A stretch of DNA of 64,000 bases from Pontederia crassipes (Eukaryota; Streptophyta; Magnoliopsida; Commelinales; Pontederiaceae), in contig CM060193.1 in assembly GCA_030549335.1 (NCBI GenBank), positions 65,201,646 to 65,265,645 of the forward strand. Direction: 5' to 3'. Below are positions 51,328 to 62,689 of the stretch, one piece after another (the stretch's first letter is position 1; each line of letters starts with the position of its first letter). A program made the translations under genes and the position numbers. The notes beneath the pieces were generated by a model, which was not told the DNA's origin, did no database searches, and was given only the letters and a program-made list of their open reading frames with translations.

Positions 51328-52404
51328 TTAAATGCAGGGACCTAATGAGAGAGCCTCAATAGCTATCATCTCACTTGAACATGACTTTCCAACTATCTTT
51401 CCCAGATCAGTCTTCCTGCCAGCAAGGATCTTAAATGCAGGGACCTGATGAGAGAACCTCAATAGTTCACTTCTTGACAAGGTCCTAAACAGCTCGAAAC
51501 CTTCCACTGACTGTCTCTGGAACACTGCATCTGTCCCCTCCACCAAAATCAACGCAGCCACCGTCACCTCTCCTTCCTCGTCATTGAACCCAGACACTAC
51601 CTCCACCAGTTTGCGCACAAATCCCTTCTCCCGCTCATCCCACTTGTGATACACAGCCCAAATCTCCCCCCTCCTTGGAAAAATCCTGTAGGACGTCCTC
51701 GAGATATCAGCTTCGTCGTGCAGCTCCTCATTCAAGGCCACCAGGTGCGACAAGTCGCCGAGGTCCATGGTCATTGTCGGCGAGTCAGTCACCCGGAACA
51801 GGCCGCAAGCCACGGGGATGCCGTCATCTGCCCAACGACGCTCCTCCTCAGAGGTGGGATGGTACTCCAGTAGGGTGACCTCCACTGTGCCCTCCGTCGC
51901 CCCGATGCATTCGATGCGAGCATAGGCTAGAGGAAAGCCACATGCTTCATGCGGAACAACCCAAACTTGACCGACCTCAAAAATTCCTCTTCCTAGAATG
52001 TTTGTATCGATGCTACCGTCGTCTCCGGCGCGGCCGTCCATCTGAACCTGCCGAAATGGATGTCTCATGATCGGCATTGTCATCCCTTTGCGGGAGGAAG
52101 ATCTCCTAACCTTCGTAGTGGTTTTCGGAGCCTTGAGTTGACCGGTGCCAGAATCCTTAGCATCAGTGGTCGTCACCGAGGGCTTCTTCGCTACCGTCGA
52201 CGATCTCTGATGTTTCTTGGAGGAGGAACCGCCGCCGCCGCCGGCAGCTGCCGCCATGCGGGCTTCGAGAGATAGGAAGTGGTGGCGGCAGTAGATCTTG
52301 CCATGGAAGCGAGGCTCACTGCACCGCCAGGTCTTACCGTCGTTCCTATGACAGCGGAGTTCGTCTGGCGGTGGGGAACCAGCCCGGCGTCGGCGCCTCG
52401 CCAT
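51328..52404 (-). CDS. WRC zinc-finger + DUF3444 protein
   Basis: An intronless 358-residue ORF on the minus strand. Residues 17-42 form a perfect WRC motif, C-x9-C-x10-C-x2-H (Cys18, Cys28, Cys39, His42), seen in plant GRF transcription factors and in other nuclear proteins as a DNA-binding or interaction module. Basic clusters (RRRRR at 3-7, KVRRSSSRK at about 98-106) suggest nuclear import. Residues about 137-335 match DUF3444, a domain usually found at the C-terminus of plant DnaJ-like proteins: FEVGQVWVV, YRIFPRRGEIWAVYHKWD and LLRFSHQVPAFKI. No J domain is present. The function of DUF3444 is not established. The start ATG 52402-52404 leaves the WRC just inside the N-terminus and lies about 310 bp from the edge of a MULE. 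GC content falls from N- to C-terminal coding sequence, as in the other host genes here. Confidence 0.85.
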   Translation of the reverse strand: MARRRRRAGSPPPDELRCHRNDGKTWRCSEPRFHGKIYCRHHFLSLEARMAAAAGGGGGSSSKKHQRSSTVAKKPSVTTTDAKDSGTGQLKAPKTTTKVRRSSSRKGMTMPIMRHPFRQVQMDGRAGDDGSIDTNILGRGIFEVGQVWVVPHEACGFPLAYARIECIGATEGTVEVTLLEYHPTSEEERRWADDGIPVACGLFRVTDSPTMTMDLGDLSHLVALNEELHDEADISRTSYRIFPRRGEIWAVYHKWDEREKGFVRKLVEVVSGFNDEEGEVTVAALILVEGTDAVFQRQSVEGFELFRTLSRSELLRFSHQVPAFKILAGRKTDLGKIVGKSCSSEMIAIEALSLGPCI

Positions 52405-53023
52405 GGATCCCGGCGGCGATCACACAATGCTGAGCATTTAATCCGAGCGAGGGTTTAAGGTGGGGTTTTCAATGTAACGCTTACAGTCTCTAACAAACTC
52501 CTGTTCAAATCCTTAAAACAAAATAACAAAAAAAAAACCCAAAGAAAATAATCAAATTATCTCATCTTTTTTCCTTAATTTAATTTAAGGAGCTTAATGA
52601 GTTAATGGAAATATTATAAAGGTTTTTCCATTTATTTTGGAAACAAATCTTAAAATTTAGTTGTCTTTTAAGTGTTGCAATGAAACAAAATTGGTCAGAT
52701 TTGTTAGAAAACATAATATTTTGGGGAAAACGATCACGTGGATCCTTTTAAGAGTCCATATCCACGGCAGCAAATGCTGCGCGCGGTCCAGCGCAGTGAG
52801 GCGCGGTCCAACGTGGTGAGTCGCGGTCCGGTTCAATGGGGCAAAAGGTCCTGACTCCCGCGCGCTGCTTCGTTTTTGCCTCAAAAAATCGCAAATTCCT
52901 CTCTATTTTTCAGCAGCCCCGATCATCATCGCTGCAGTTCTTCGCCTTCGCCGCCGTGAGATCTAGGGCATCAACACGAAAAGTGAACCGGCCAACCCCG
53001 CTTTGACGCTCGTGCGCTGCATG

Positions 53024-53212
53024 TCTTCAACGTCGTCGCCCCGAACCCCGCCTGTGTTGATGCCGCCGTGAGATTACCTATCTTCAACGCCGTCGCCCCG
53101 GACCCCGTCTGTGTTGATACCGCCGTGAGATTGCCTGTCTTCAACGCCGTCGCCCCGGACCCCGCCATCCTTGGACGCCCGCCTGTGTTGATGCCGCCGT
53201 GAGATACAGGAC
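53024..53212. repeat. 57-bp subterminal tandem repeats of the MULE
   Basis: Three units start at 53024, 53081 and 53138 with tcttcaacgYcgtcgcccc and end in gccgtgagat. The third unit has a 17-bp insertion. Related blocks in opposite orientation lie near the right end (about 58490-58870). Confidence 0.85.
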
Positions 53213-53389
53213 ATCGACGCAAACAAGGTTACATATACATTGCACGATAGCCATATATGTAATGAATTTCCAAATACTCATTTCATGTAATGATTTTTGC
53301 CAACGCTGTTCCGGTCACCGACACCGCTGCCTCGGACATCATTGTTTACAAATTTTATTGCATTTAGAGGATGCCGTGTAGGACGTGAA

Positions 53390-55947
53390 ATGGAGGCGTC
53401 CCTTGAAGATGTTGTTGCCTTGGACACTTCTTCAATTTTTGTTGGAACAGAGGTAGAATTAAAAGTTGCTTTCGGATTTGATTAGTAAATTAATAATAAA
53501 TTAATCAAAATTGACATATGGCAACTGAATTGTGCAACTCTTTGATTAGCTTTCATGTATAGTTTTTGCAACCCAATTGTGCAACTCCTTGATTTGATGC
53601 AAGATATCATTTGTGGTGAAAATATATGCATATTGGTGGAATGATAATTAATCGTGTAATAGGATGTTGCTTCCATATTTCTTTTGAGCATATGATACAT
53701 GTATTTTTTATTTTAATGTTGCTTCACCAAGGTTTTTTTTTTGGCTAAATAGATTGGTACAAACAATAATATGAATGAAGGAACTTTGTTTGCAAAAGAT
53801 AATATGAAACATTGCTTGGGTATGTTATTTGATAGTGAAAAACAAGCTTATGAATTCTACAATCGATATGCCAAAGTTATTGGATTTTCTGTACGAAAAT
53901 CATTTACTGGAGAGAACAAGAAGACAAAAGAAATCGTTAGTAGATTGCTTGTGTGCTCAAAAGAAGGGTACAAGGAAATTACTGAGAAGAACATTGAAAA
54001 GTAGGTGAAAAGGAGAAGAGACATTCGTTCTGATTGTCAAGCTCACCTACAAGTTGCAATGAGAACAGATGAAATGTGGGAGGTTAAAAAATTTAAAGAA
54101 GAGCACAACCATCTTTTTGCTACACCATCAAAGTTTGGAAGGCTATGCTCACACAACACAATTGTGGATTCTCCCAAGGGAGTAATGACAACCTTGCATG
54201 ATGTTGGAATGGGGCCAAGTAAAATTGCCAAAGTCCTCAATTATTCCGGAGAACCATCCATTACTACTCAGAATGTAATGGATCATTTGAAGAAGATACG
54301 AAAGAACAATGTCAGCGAAGAATGTTTGGGCGTCATTAGATATTTTCAAAGTAAAATGGTCGACGATGAATGATTTATTTTTGAGTGGAAAGTGGATAAA
54401 AATAGTATAGCAAGGAGTGTTTTTTGGGCAGACTCAAGATCAAGAGATAGTTACTGCACGTTTGGAGATGTAAGTTTCAATACAACTTATAGAACAAACA
54501 AATTGTGCATGTCGTTCGCCCCCTTTACAGGCGTCAATCATCATAGGCAATCAATTTTATCTGGTTGTGCCTTATTAGCGGATGAAATCGAAGACACATT
54601 CATTTGGTTATTTAAAACATTGTTAAAATGCATGTTTGGAAAACACCCCATCTGTATCATCACAGATCAAGACATTGCTATGGGCAATGCAATTCGAAAA
54701 GTCTTTCCAAACACACGCCACATGTATTGCATATGGCATATTAAAAAAATGCGATGATCAATCTTCATGATTTATATGCTCAAGATGGCTTTGAAGCAGA
54801 TTATAAGAAGTGGATTCATGGCTCTTCCAGTGTTGAAGAATTTGATAAAACTTGGTTGTGCTTGAAGCAAAAATATGATATTCAGAATGATCATTGACTT
54901 GCTATTATGTATGCAAAGCGTCATCATTGGGCATCAACTTATTTGAAGAATGTATTTGCAGCAGACATGCACACAACTCAAAGATCTAAAATCATCAACT
55001 CTTTTTTTTATGGATATGTGAATTTCAATACATCCTTAGTCGATTTTGTACAGCAATATGACAAGGCAATTTGTTCTCGTCGTGAAGCAGAAGAGCAAGA
55101 GGACTTCAAGTGTATGAACAATCAGACTGCTATAATTACCAAAAATCAATTAGAATTACATGTAGGTTCAATCTACACTGAGAAAAATTTTGCCTTGTTC
55201 CAAAAGCAATTTTTACACATGTTTGATTTTCATTGTACTAAAATTGAGGACATGTCACACAAAGTTGTTTATTCGGTATATTTGGGAGGGGCTGAAGACA
55301 AAGAGAAGAACATTATGGTTTACGATGATGAAATGAGTGTTTCAGTCAATTGTTCTTGCAAGATGTACGAACGAGATGGAATATTATGTTCTCATATTTT
55401 ATGCGTGATGAATACTGAAAAGGTCATAAGGATTCCTGAACAATACATCCTTAAACATTGGACATTGGATGCTCGATACTCAAAGACGCGGGCAATTCAT
55501 CTGAATGCATACGAAATGAGCAACGGTCAACGAATTATTATCCCAATTCAAAAATTAGATTTCAAATATAATATGAGAATGGCTACTGAAATGGGCTTGC
55601 GGTCACCTGAGCACTTTGATGTTGCATCTATACTTGCTGAAGAGTTTGTCAAAAAACTATCAGTTATTAACTCAGCTCCTGTTACTTTCACCAAAACTAT
55701 TAGTTCACAAGGAGTAGATATTATTATACATGATCCTCCTCGTGTGAAATCAAAAGGAAGACCCAAAAAAGCAAGTAGGATTAAATCTGACATTGAAATT
55801 TCAATGTCACAAACAAAAAAGAAAGTAGCAAAAAGAAAAAAACAAAAGGATCATCACACAATCATGGGTTCCTCTTCTAAGGTTTTCTTCGCAATAACTT
55901 ATTCATTAGATTTCCTTCACCCAAAGATGTTTAATTACTATGAGTAA
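53390..55947 (+). pseudogene. FAR1/FHY3-like MULE transposase, decayed
   Basis: A probable short exon 53390-53452 (MEASLEDVVALD...) splices in phase 0 to an exon from 53753. Domains in order are a FAR1 DNA-binding domain (KQAYEFYNRYAKVIGFSVRKS, about 53840-54120), a MULE transposase core (VFWADSRSRDSY, FGDVSFNTTYRTNK, CIITDQDIAMGNAI, YCIWHIKK, about 54420-54745), a helical region, and a SWIM zinc finger (CSCKMYERDGILCSH, about 55350-55396). The C-terminus is Lys-rich (to 55947). The gene is broken by in-frame stops at 54002, 54371 and 54895 and by a frameshift at about 54741-54757; the last 346 codons (54907-55947) stay open. It resembles Jittery/Far-Red Impaired-type transposases, from which plant FAR1 light-signalling factors were domesticated. 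Context inside intact TIRs shows it is a transposon gene, not a host FAR1 gene. Confidence 0.9.
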
Positions 55948-57657
55948 TAAATATTTTATTGCAGATTTTTTATACACGACTGGAAGACAACATATCATTC
56001 TCATGCACGTCGCCATAGGTATCACATATTGCTTATCTCATATAGAAATTGATTTTTCTATTTATATAGGGGTGGCATGGAGAAGCTGATGTCTTTTGAT
56101 CGCTGATACATGGATGTTAATGAAGCCATTGTGTATCTTCAATTATAAATCTATTATTTTGTGGGCAATCTGGGTAATGATATTATGTATTTTGTATAAA
56201 AGTAATGATATTGTCTCCTTATGCTTGGGAACCTATCCATCTCTGATGCCATTCTCTACTGTAAAAGATCCAGTGTAAGCTTCTGAATCATGTCTGTTTC
56301 CATATTCCATTTTCTTCTCTTAAATTTTATTTGATCGATCATTGTAATTAGCCATAGATTTTGATTCTAACTTGTTCTGTACCTTTTTTTTCTCTTTTCA
56401 GGGCCAAGACAGCAACTAAAGAAGACTGCAGATAAAAAGAGTGTCCAAAGTAGTATGGACTGAACACTGCAATTAGCAAAGCTATTCTAGGTTGGCATAA
56501 AAAGAACACTGCAATTACAAAACTACAAGTTTTGGCATAAAAAGGAACACTGCAATGAGTTTTAAGATGATGTGTTCTTCGCGTCTGACATTAAGAAAAA
56601 TGATGTCTCAGTAGAAAAGTTGAATCTTCAATTATGTATTTTGTATAATGATATTGTCTACTTGGGAACTGGTAGAATGATTTGGGACAATCTCTAATCT
56701 AGTTGTTGTAGTAGATTCTGTTGAAAGATTGATTTGTGTTTATTTTTCCCAATTGTGATATCTTCTGGCTGGCTATTAAAGTTGTGCTAAATATTGTATG
56801 AATGTGAGAAAGGACCTTGCAGAAACATAGCATGAGGTCAAGTGGTTGAAGGATTATGAGCTACAGCCGAGACAGTAGAGGAAATGGATTGCAAGAAGGG
56901 GGCAAGGAACAAGCTGAGCAGCCCCATCAACGACAATGATGACTTAAAATGTACATAACAGGGAAGATTGAATGTAGATAGTAACTCAGTCTCAGCACAC
57001 AATTTGATATTGCAGATGGACAATTAACAATACAATATTTGATAATCGACCCATAGGAAAAGAAAATCAATTAGTTTATCATTATCGATCTAATCTATTT
57101 TCTTTGAAAAGTCGAATCTATAAAGTTTGAGAAAATGAAATGCAAGATGTCGAAAACTAATCACTACAAAAAGTAGAAGTTAATCTAAAAATAGAATACA
57201 TCTGGATGCATCTGGATTTGAGTTGAGTTGTCAATACATCTGGATGTTGTACATTTGGTTAATTTGTAGAATCCTAAGCATGAATTGCATGCACTTGAGA
57301 TTGTTCTTTGGGAACCTCTGCTGCAAAGTTTGGATCGTTTCTGTTTGTTTCACCCCGTAACATATTTATGCATGAAAAGTGCATACAATTATAGAATCAT
57401 GAAACTCGATGTTGCAAGAACGTATATAACCTTCAAATGAATCATAGTTTCATTCAGGACAATACAAAAATGCATTCAATAAATGGAAATAACAACAAAT
57501 ACACCAGCACATGAAACAACAAATACACCAGCACAACAAAGTCTTCATACCACAACGACAAAGTCTTCATACCACAACTAATACTAAAGCATAACAACTA
57601 ATACATCAGCACATCATCCAACGACAAAGTCTTCATACCAAATCTAAGAATATCAAA
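55948..57657. other. MULE interior between the two genes
   Basis: No further coding domain was recognised. 57485-57645 holds imperfect short tandem repeats (caacaaatacaccagcac and acaaagtcttcataccac units), probably the 3' flank of the GRF gene. Confidence 0.45.
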
Positions 57658-58171
57658 TCACACAATTTTCATACCACAACTACTAATACTTAATAAACTA
57701 AAACAAGTCCATTCTCCAAACCACATAACAGAATATAAGTCCGGAAAAAAACACAAGATTTCCATCCTTCGAATCTTATCATCACGCTCCACAACATTAT
57801 TGAGCAATCCTATAAGTATCGATCTTTCTTTGTCTCCTTTACGTTTCGGGTTTTGTGTCCTTTCGGCCTCAGAAAGCAATCCTTTTAAGATGTTCTTACG
57901 TCGGTCTTCTATGTCCGGATCGAACCATTGAAAAAAACCGCAATCACTTGATGGACATTTGATCTGCAAAAACACTTTTTCTTAGCAAAGCACGAACAAG
58001 AAACTATTAATTAACTTGTGTATAAAAATGAACTTTATATACTCGATAATTTGTGCATCCCCAAAATCGTCTTCCTGGATTCTTTTTCGTCCACGAAATA
58101 TTTAATTTTGCCTTCTCCCCACATGCGCAAAATGGAGTATCATCATATGAACTGTAGGCTAAAGATGACAT
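57658..58171 (-). CDS. GRF-type zinc-finger protein carried by the MULE
   Basis: Two exons on the minus strand, 58171-58034 and 57963-57658, join in phase 0 over a GT-AG intron to give 147 residues. The join rebuilds a GRF zinc finger: CACGEKAKL, SWTKKNPGRRFWGCTNY, then CPSSDCGFFQWFDPD. This fits the family pattern of paired Cys residues, an NPGRxFxxC centre and CxFFxWxD. A Lys/Arg/Glu-rich, probably coiled segment follows (about residues 60-115), then a hydrophobic tail with CFFPDLYSVMWFGEWTCF that may be a membrane segment. Small GRF proteins with this layout are common in plant genomes, and the domain binds single-stranded nucleic acid in other proteins. It converges on the transposase gene, as mudrB converges on mudrA in maize MuDR. 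No stop or frameshift was seen. It could be a captured host gene or a true second transposon gene. Confidence 0.7.
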
Positions 58172-58370
58172 CTTCAAGCAAATTAAAGAAAACTTGTCAT
58201 GTTATGGAACTTAAATGATTCATGAAATAGCAAAGTGAAGATGACAACTACTGAACATTAAAATAGCAGAAGATGACACAATGAAATTGATAACATTTAC
58301 ATACTGAACTGTTGGCCAAAGATGACATCTTCAAACAAATTAAAAAACTAAAACTTGTCATGATAAACAA
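58145..58370. repeat. imperfect tandem duplication over the start of the GRF gene
   Basis: gaactgtaggctaaagatga at about 58148 and gaactgttggccaaagatga at about 58302 begin two copies of a segment that includes the GRF start-codon region and continues to aaaacttgtcatg. The second copy lies upstream of the gene. Confidence 0.75.
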
Positions 58371-59284
58371 TTACATAGTGAACATTAAAGTAGAAATAGC
58401 AACATAGATCAAACACCCACTTTGGCATCTGAACAAAGACACTGATGCTTAGTCATGCAACTTACATGGACTTCTTTCAAGTCGATGTCCTAGATCTCAC
58501 GATGTCGGCGACGCAGTGGGGGGAGCTGGGAAGGTCTGGGGCGACTAAGGCACGTCGTCTAAGGCAGTAGGCGCACGGACATCCAAGTTAGTGATCGGAG
58601 CAATGGCTGCTCATCATTGGCAAAAATCAGAACATGAAACAAGTCTTTAGAAAATCATGCTTAGAGTGGATCAAGAATGGATGGCTGGCGTGCAACGTAG
58701 ATGTAACCTTTTTTGCGTCGACGCCCTAGATCTCACGGCGGCAACAGTTCGGGGGGCGTCCAAGGGTGTCGAGGTCTGGGGCGGCGGCGTTGAAGGCAGG
58801 CAGCGCACGAGCATGCAAGCGGGGTTGGTCGGTTCCCTTTTTGTGTTGATGCCCTAGATCTCACGGCGGCGGGCGGCGAAGGGGGCGTCGAAGGGGGGTT
58901 GGCGGCGTCGTGGAAGGCGGCTCCAAGGTGAAGAACGGCGGCGATGATGATCGGCAAATGGCGTGACTCGGGGCGACTACTTCAGAGAGACGATCCGAGG
59001 CTGCTGAAAAATAGAGAGGAATCCGCGATTTTTTGGGGCAAAAACGAAGCAGCGCGCGGGAGTCGGGACCTTTTGCCAATCGAACTGGACCACGACTCAC
59101 CACGCTGGACCGTGCCTCACCGCGCTAGACCGCGCGCAGCATCTGCTGCGGCAGTCCACAATGTGGACTCTTAAAAGGATCCACATGATCCTTTTCCCCT
59201 AATATTTTTTCTCTTTACATTTTGTTTCTCATACTTTTTTAATAATTCATTTTATTTGGAAAAAATAATCTCATACTAATGTTT

Positions 59285-59915
59285 CAAATAGCGTTTAGCG
59301 ATTCAAACATTTTTTTATAAATGAGAAAAATAAGTACTGTTTAACGTTTCATATGAAAATATTAAAAAATTATTTCTATTAGCTTTTAGCGATTAGAGAT
59401 TAATGTTTTATAAAATTTTCCAATTTTACCTTTATTCAAATATATTATTTCTTTCTAATTTATCTTATTATTTTCTCATTTTTATTTTATATTCATTTAA
59501 TATATTTATTTTTTTATATTCATGTTTAATTAATTACAAATTATTTATATGTTAACAATGAATAAAAAATAATTTCATAATTAATATTTTTATATCATGA
59601 GTGCACTATATAAAATTTATTGTCAATATAAATTTCTATATCTTTTAACAAAAAATTAGTTGTAAAATTTTATTTTATTTGATTCGGATATCAATATTTA
59701 ATTTATTATAATATAATAGAATTGGTATAGTGGTTAAATTAAATAATTTGTCACGTCTAATTATGTCATTTTATATTCAATAGATAATTCTATCATAGTT
59801 TACTAAATACTTATTTGTTATAACATCTAATCGTTAATTATCATCTGCTACGCTATTCATTAGTTAATCATCTATCCGTTAGTTAAATCGTTATTCACTT
59901 ATCAAACTGTTACTT
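59285..59915. repeat. degenerate Tourist-like MITE relative (tentative)
   Basis: Both ends carry short tagcgatt / aatcgtta motifs in opposite orientation, like those in the MITE at 16816-17432. No clean terminus or TTA target duplication was found. Confidence 0.25.
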
Positions 59916-60250
59916 TTAAAAAAAATTGACAACAATTATTTTTGTATGAAAACCAAGAGAAAAGAAAATATTTTGACGGTGTAGAACAATACGTTCTAAC
60001 CGCAGTTCACAAATTGAAATGTCTACCCTTAAAAGATGCTGAAAATATTATTTTCTTGCATTATATTTTTTGGGGTAAACCACATGTCCGCTACTGAATC
60101 ACGTTTTCGTTAACATTGATGTTAATATTTGTATTTTGGAGTCCTCGCCTTAGTCGAACCAGGCCATATGTTAATGGGCTGGGTGGCCCAACTATGATGA
60201 CCCTGTGTAACCCATTTAAACGGCACTAGATTCGATTTTTATTTTTTGAA

Positions 60251-61050
60251 GTAATTTTTAATTGCTGAATTTTACTTTATAACAAATTAATCCAGCAACT
60301 TACAAATTTATGATAAAAAAATTTTCTTGACCTGCAATAATAAGTTTTCAGATTAATTTGTTGATTAAAATATTGATGTGACACTGGGTTCAAATAAAAT
60401 ATTATATATTTATTAAAAATAATATATAGTTATTTATTTTAAAATAATAAAAAATTGTAGAAAAAATAGAGGGGGAAAAAGGATGTTGAAATTATTCATA
60501 AGTTGAATTGGAATAAATCAAAAGTTATTAAAATAATATATAAATATTCATATTTTTATGTGCACCGAGAAAAAATAATATATAAATTTGTATTTATAAA
60601 TAAATTTTAAAAATAAAAAAGAGAAAGAAAGGGGGCATCACACCCCTCCTCTCTCTAATTTTAAATTTATTTTTAAATAACTATTTCTATGTCATTTTGA
60701 TAAATGTATTTATTTAAATAATGTTGCACCTTCTCTCCTAAAACTTTTTAAAATTTATCTTATCAATATTTATATATTCTTTTAATAAATTTATTTTGTT
60801 TACAATTCAACTTATAAATAATTTTAATATCTTTTTACCCCTCTCCTTTTAAATAAATATATAATATTTTATTTGAGCTCATCGCCACATCAGCATCCTA
60901 GTCAACACATTAACTTGGAAACTTGTTATTGCAAGTTAAAGGAATCTTTTTGTTACAATTTTGTAATTTGGAAGATTGATTTGTTAGAAAGTAAAATTCT
61001 GGATTAAAATGAGATTGACCGAAAGTTAGAGGATTAATGGTGAAAATTAC
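60251..61050. mobile_element. 800-bp foldback element (long inverted repeat)
   Basis: Two arms of roughly 400 bp are imperfect reverse complements. The left arm reads gtaatttt ... gaattttactttataacaaa ... gatgtgacactgggttcaaa ... taaaatattatatatttatt. The right arm, reverse complemented, reads gtaatttt ... gaattttactttctaacaaa ... gatgtggcgatgagctcaaa ... taaaatattatatatttatt. The left arm lacks about 39 bp near its outer end. The centre (about 60620-60660) is GA-rich then CT-rich. No coding sequence. Confidence 0.75.
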
Positions 61051-61789
61051 TTTTTTTTTGCGCCAAAGTATACCTTGTTTTCTTGTAGTGTTGTAGAAAT
61101 TTGACTAGTGTATCAAGTTAAATTTTAATATGTAGATCCATGATTCTAAAATTAGATGTATTGTAATTTTGTTAATATTCTTTATCTCTTTGTTGATACA
61201 TATAAGAGACAGATGCACCAATCGTTTTTAATTTGGGGTGTACATAGATTGGTCCTTTTTTGTACCATTACTTCATGTAGTAAATCATCGCTTTTTTGTT
61301 TTAATAAAAATACACGATATTAATTAAAATTTGAAAATTGAATTCTTTTAATTAATTGTGAATTATAGGATTAGAGACTTCAAATTGCCTCTAAGTTTGT
61401 TCTCATTTTTTTTTTGTTTGAGTGAGATATCATTGAAATTGAGGACAAAGAACATATTTAATTAAGATAAGATTTACATTCAAGAATTGTGGTGTATTTT
61501 ACATATAATAATACATGCAAAACGAAAACTTGATATGACAATCAAGTCGCATTCTTTGACATATATGTTCTTATCTTCATTTTATAGTTTTTTAGAAGTC
61601 TAATGAACATGTCAATTGCATTGCAACACATGAAAAATCAACCCATCCCCCGAGTAAAGAGATAACATTGGCATTTTTTTTAAATAAGGTTACTCATTCA
61701 TTAATCAAAAGAGGGGAGGTGTCCCAGTACATAATATTCAGGAGTCCAGGAGGTGGATCCTCAATCCAAAAATAATTCGAGTGGTGTTC

Positions 61790-62069
61790 TCAACCAAAAT
61801 TTGTCAAGAAGTCAGCAGCATGGTTTGCTTCTCTAAATATATGTTTACATGTAAAGTCCTTGTAATTGTGAGATGAAGTGTCATATATTTTTGATGATAT
61901 TGAACATTCGCCAAGGGCAAGTAAAAGTTCGATTAATAATTTGCGCAAGTGTAGCCGAGTCAGTACCGCAAGCAATCTTCAAAAGTCCTAATTGAGCATA
62001 GCAATGAAGCTCCTTCCATAATCCCCAAGCTTGAATCAGCCATGTCGCGACCGAGCGCCCCTGCAGCAT
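61790..62069 (-). pseudogene. RNase H domain fossil, probably from a non-LTR retrotransposon
   Basis: On the minus strand, WGLWKELHCYAQLGLLKIACGTDSATLAQIIN and later FREANHAADFLTNFG (each part under 20 residues: GLLKIACGTDSATLAQ; HIFREANHAADFL) match the plant RVT_3-type RNase H domain often found at the end of LINE polyproteins. The two parts lie in different frames and no reverse transcriptase was found nearby, so it is a broken remnant. Confidence 0.6.
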
Positions 62070-62689
62070 TCAAGACCCAATGTAAGTTTTCAACTAAATT
62101 ATTGAAAATTCTCAACAGTTAAATAACATGTATAACATAAGATATTGTGGACACCAAGTTCCATATAAAACTTTGACTTGATTGATCTTGTTCTGAGATT
62201 TCTGTGGGGAAAAAAGGTGAAAAGAAAAGATAAGAAGATACTTAATTAAAAGATAAAATGATATGTTACAATAAAATCACAATTATAGTCTCTTATCATG
62301 ATACCTTAAAATTAATCTTAGGAACCTAAGGACGTCAACTACTTTCTTTCTCTCCTATCATCTTTTTCATCATCGTCAAGTGCCGAATATGAGAGTATGA
62401 GAGTAACAAAGCCAAACCGAAGAGATGTCCGGAATAATATCAGTTATAGTATTAACGTACATTTTATTTATGTGGATTCACATATTATTTCTTCAATGGA
62501 TCCATAAATATGAACTTTTTAATAGAATAAATCACGATAAATTGTGTTAATAGAATTTAAATCTTTTACAATGTGATATGAGATTAATTGTAGGAAATAT
62601 TATTTTTATCTTTTTGTCCAGTTTCATATTATTAAGAAGGGATTAATGGGTGTGCTACCCATTGAAATATGTAGCAATGTGCTACACAC

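Larger units (their letters stand above)
52723..59199 (+). mobile_element. Mutator-like element (MULE), full length, FAR1-type
   Basis: The 6,477-bp element is flanked by perfect 9-bp target duplications TAATATTTT at 52714-52722 and 59200-59208, the Mutator hallmark. Its ends, GGGGAAAACGATCACGTGGATCC and the right-end reverse complement GGGGAAAAGGATCATGTGGATCC (first 20 bases at 52723 and 59199), continue as GC-rich inverted repeats for well over 200 bp. Traces continue to about 53060/58790, including a shared ccgtgagatctagggcatca block. Inside are a FAR1-type transposase gene (+), a GRF zinc-finger gene (-) and subterminal tandem repeats. Structure and target duplications are intact, but the transposase gene is broken, so movement now would need transposase in trans. 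Confidence 0.93.

Noticed and set aside
53771-55947. Host FAR1/FHY3 light-signalling gene
   Set aside because: It lies within MULE TIRs with a 9-bp TSD and is disrupted, so it is a transposon transposase.
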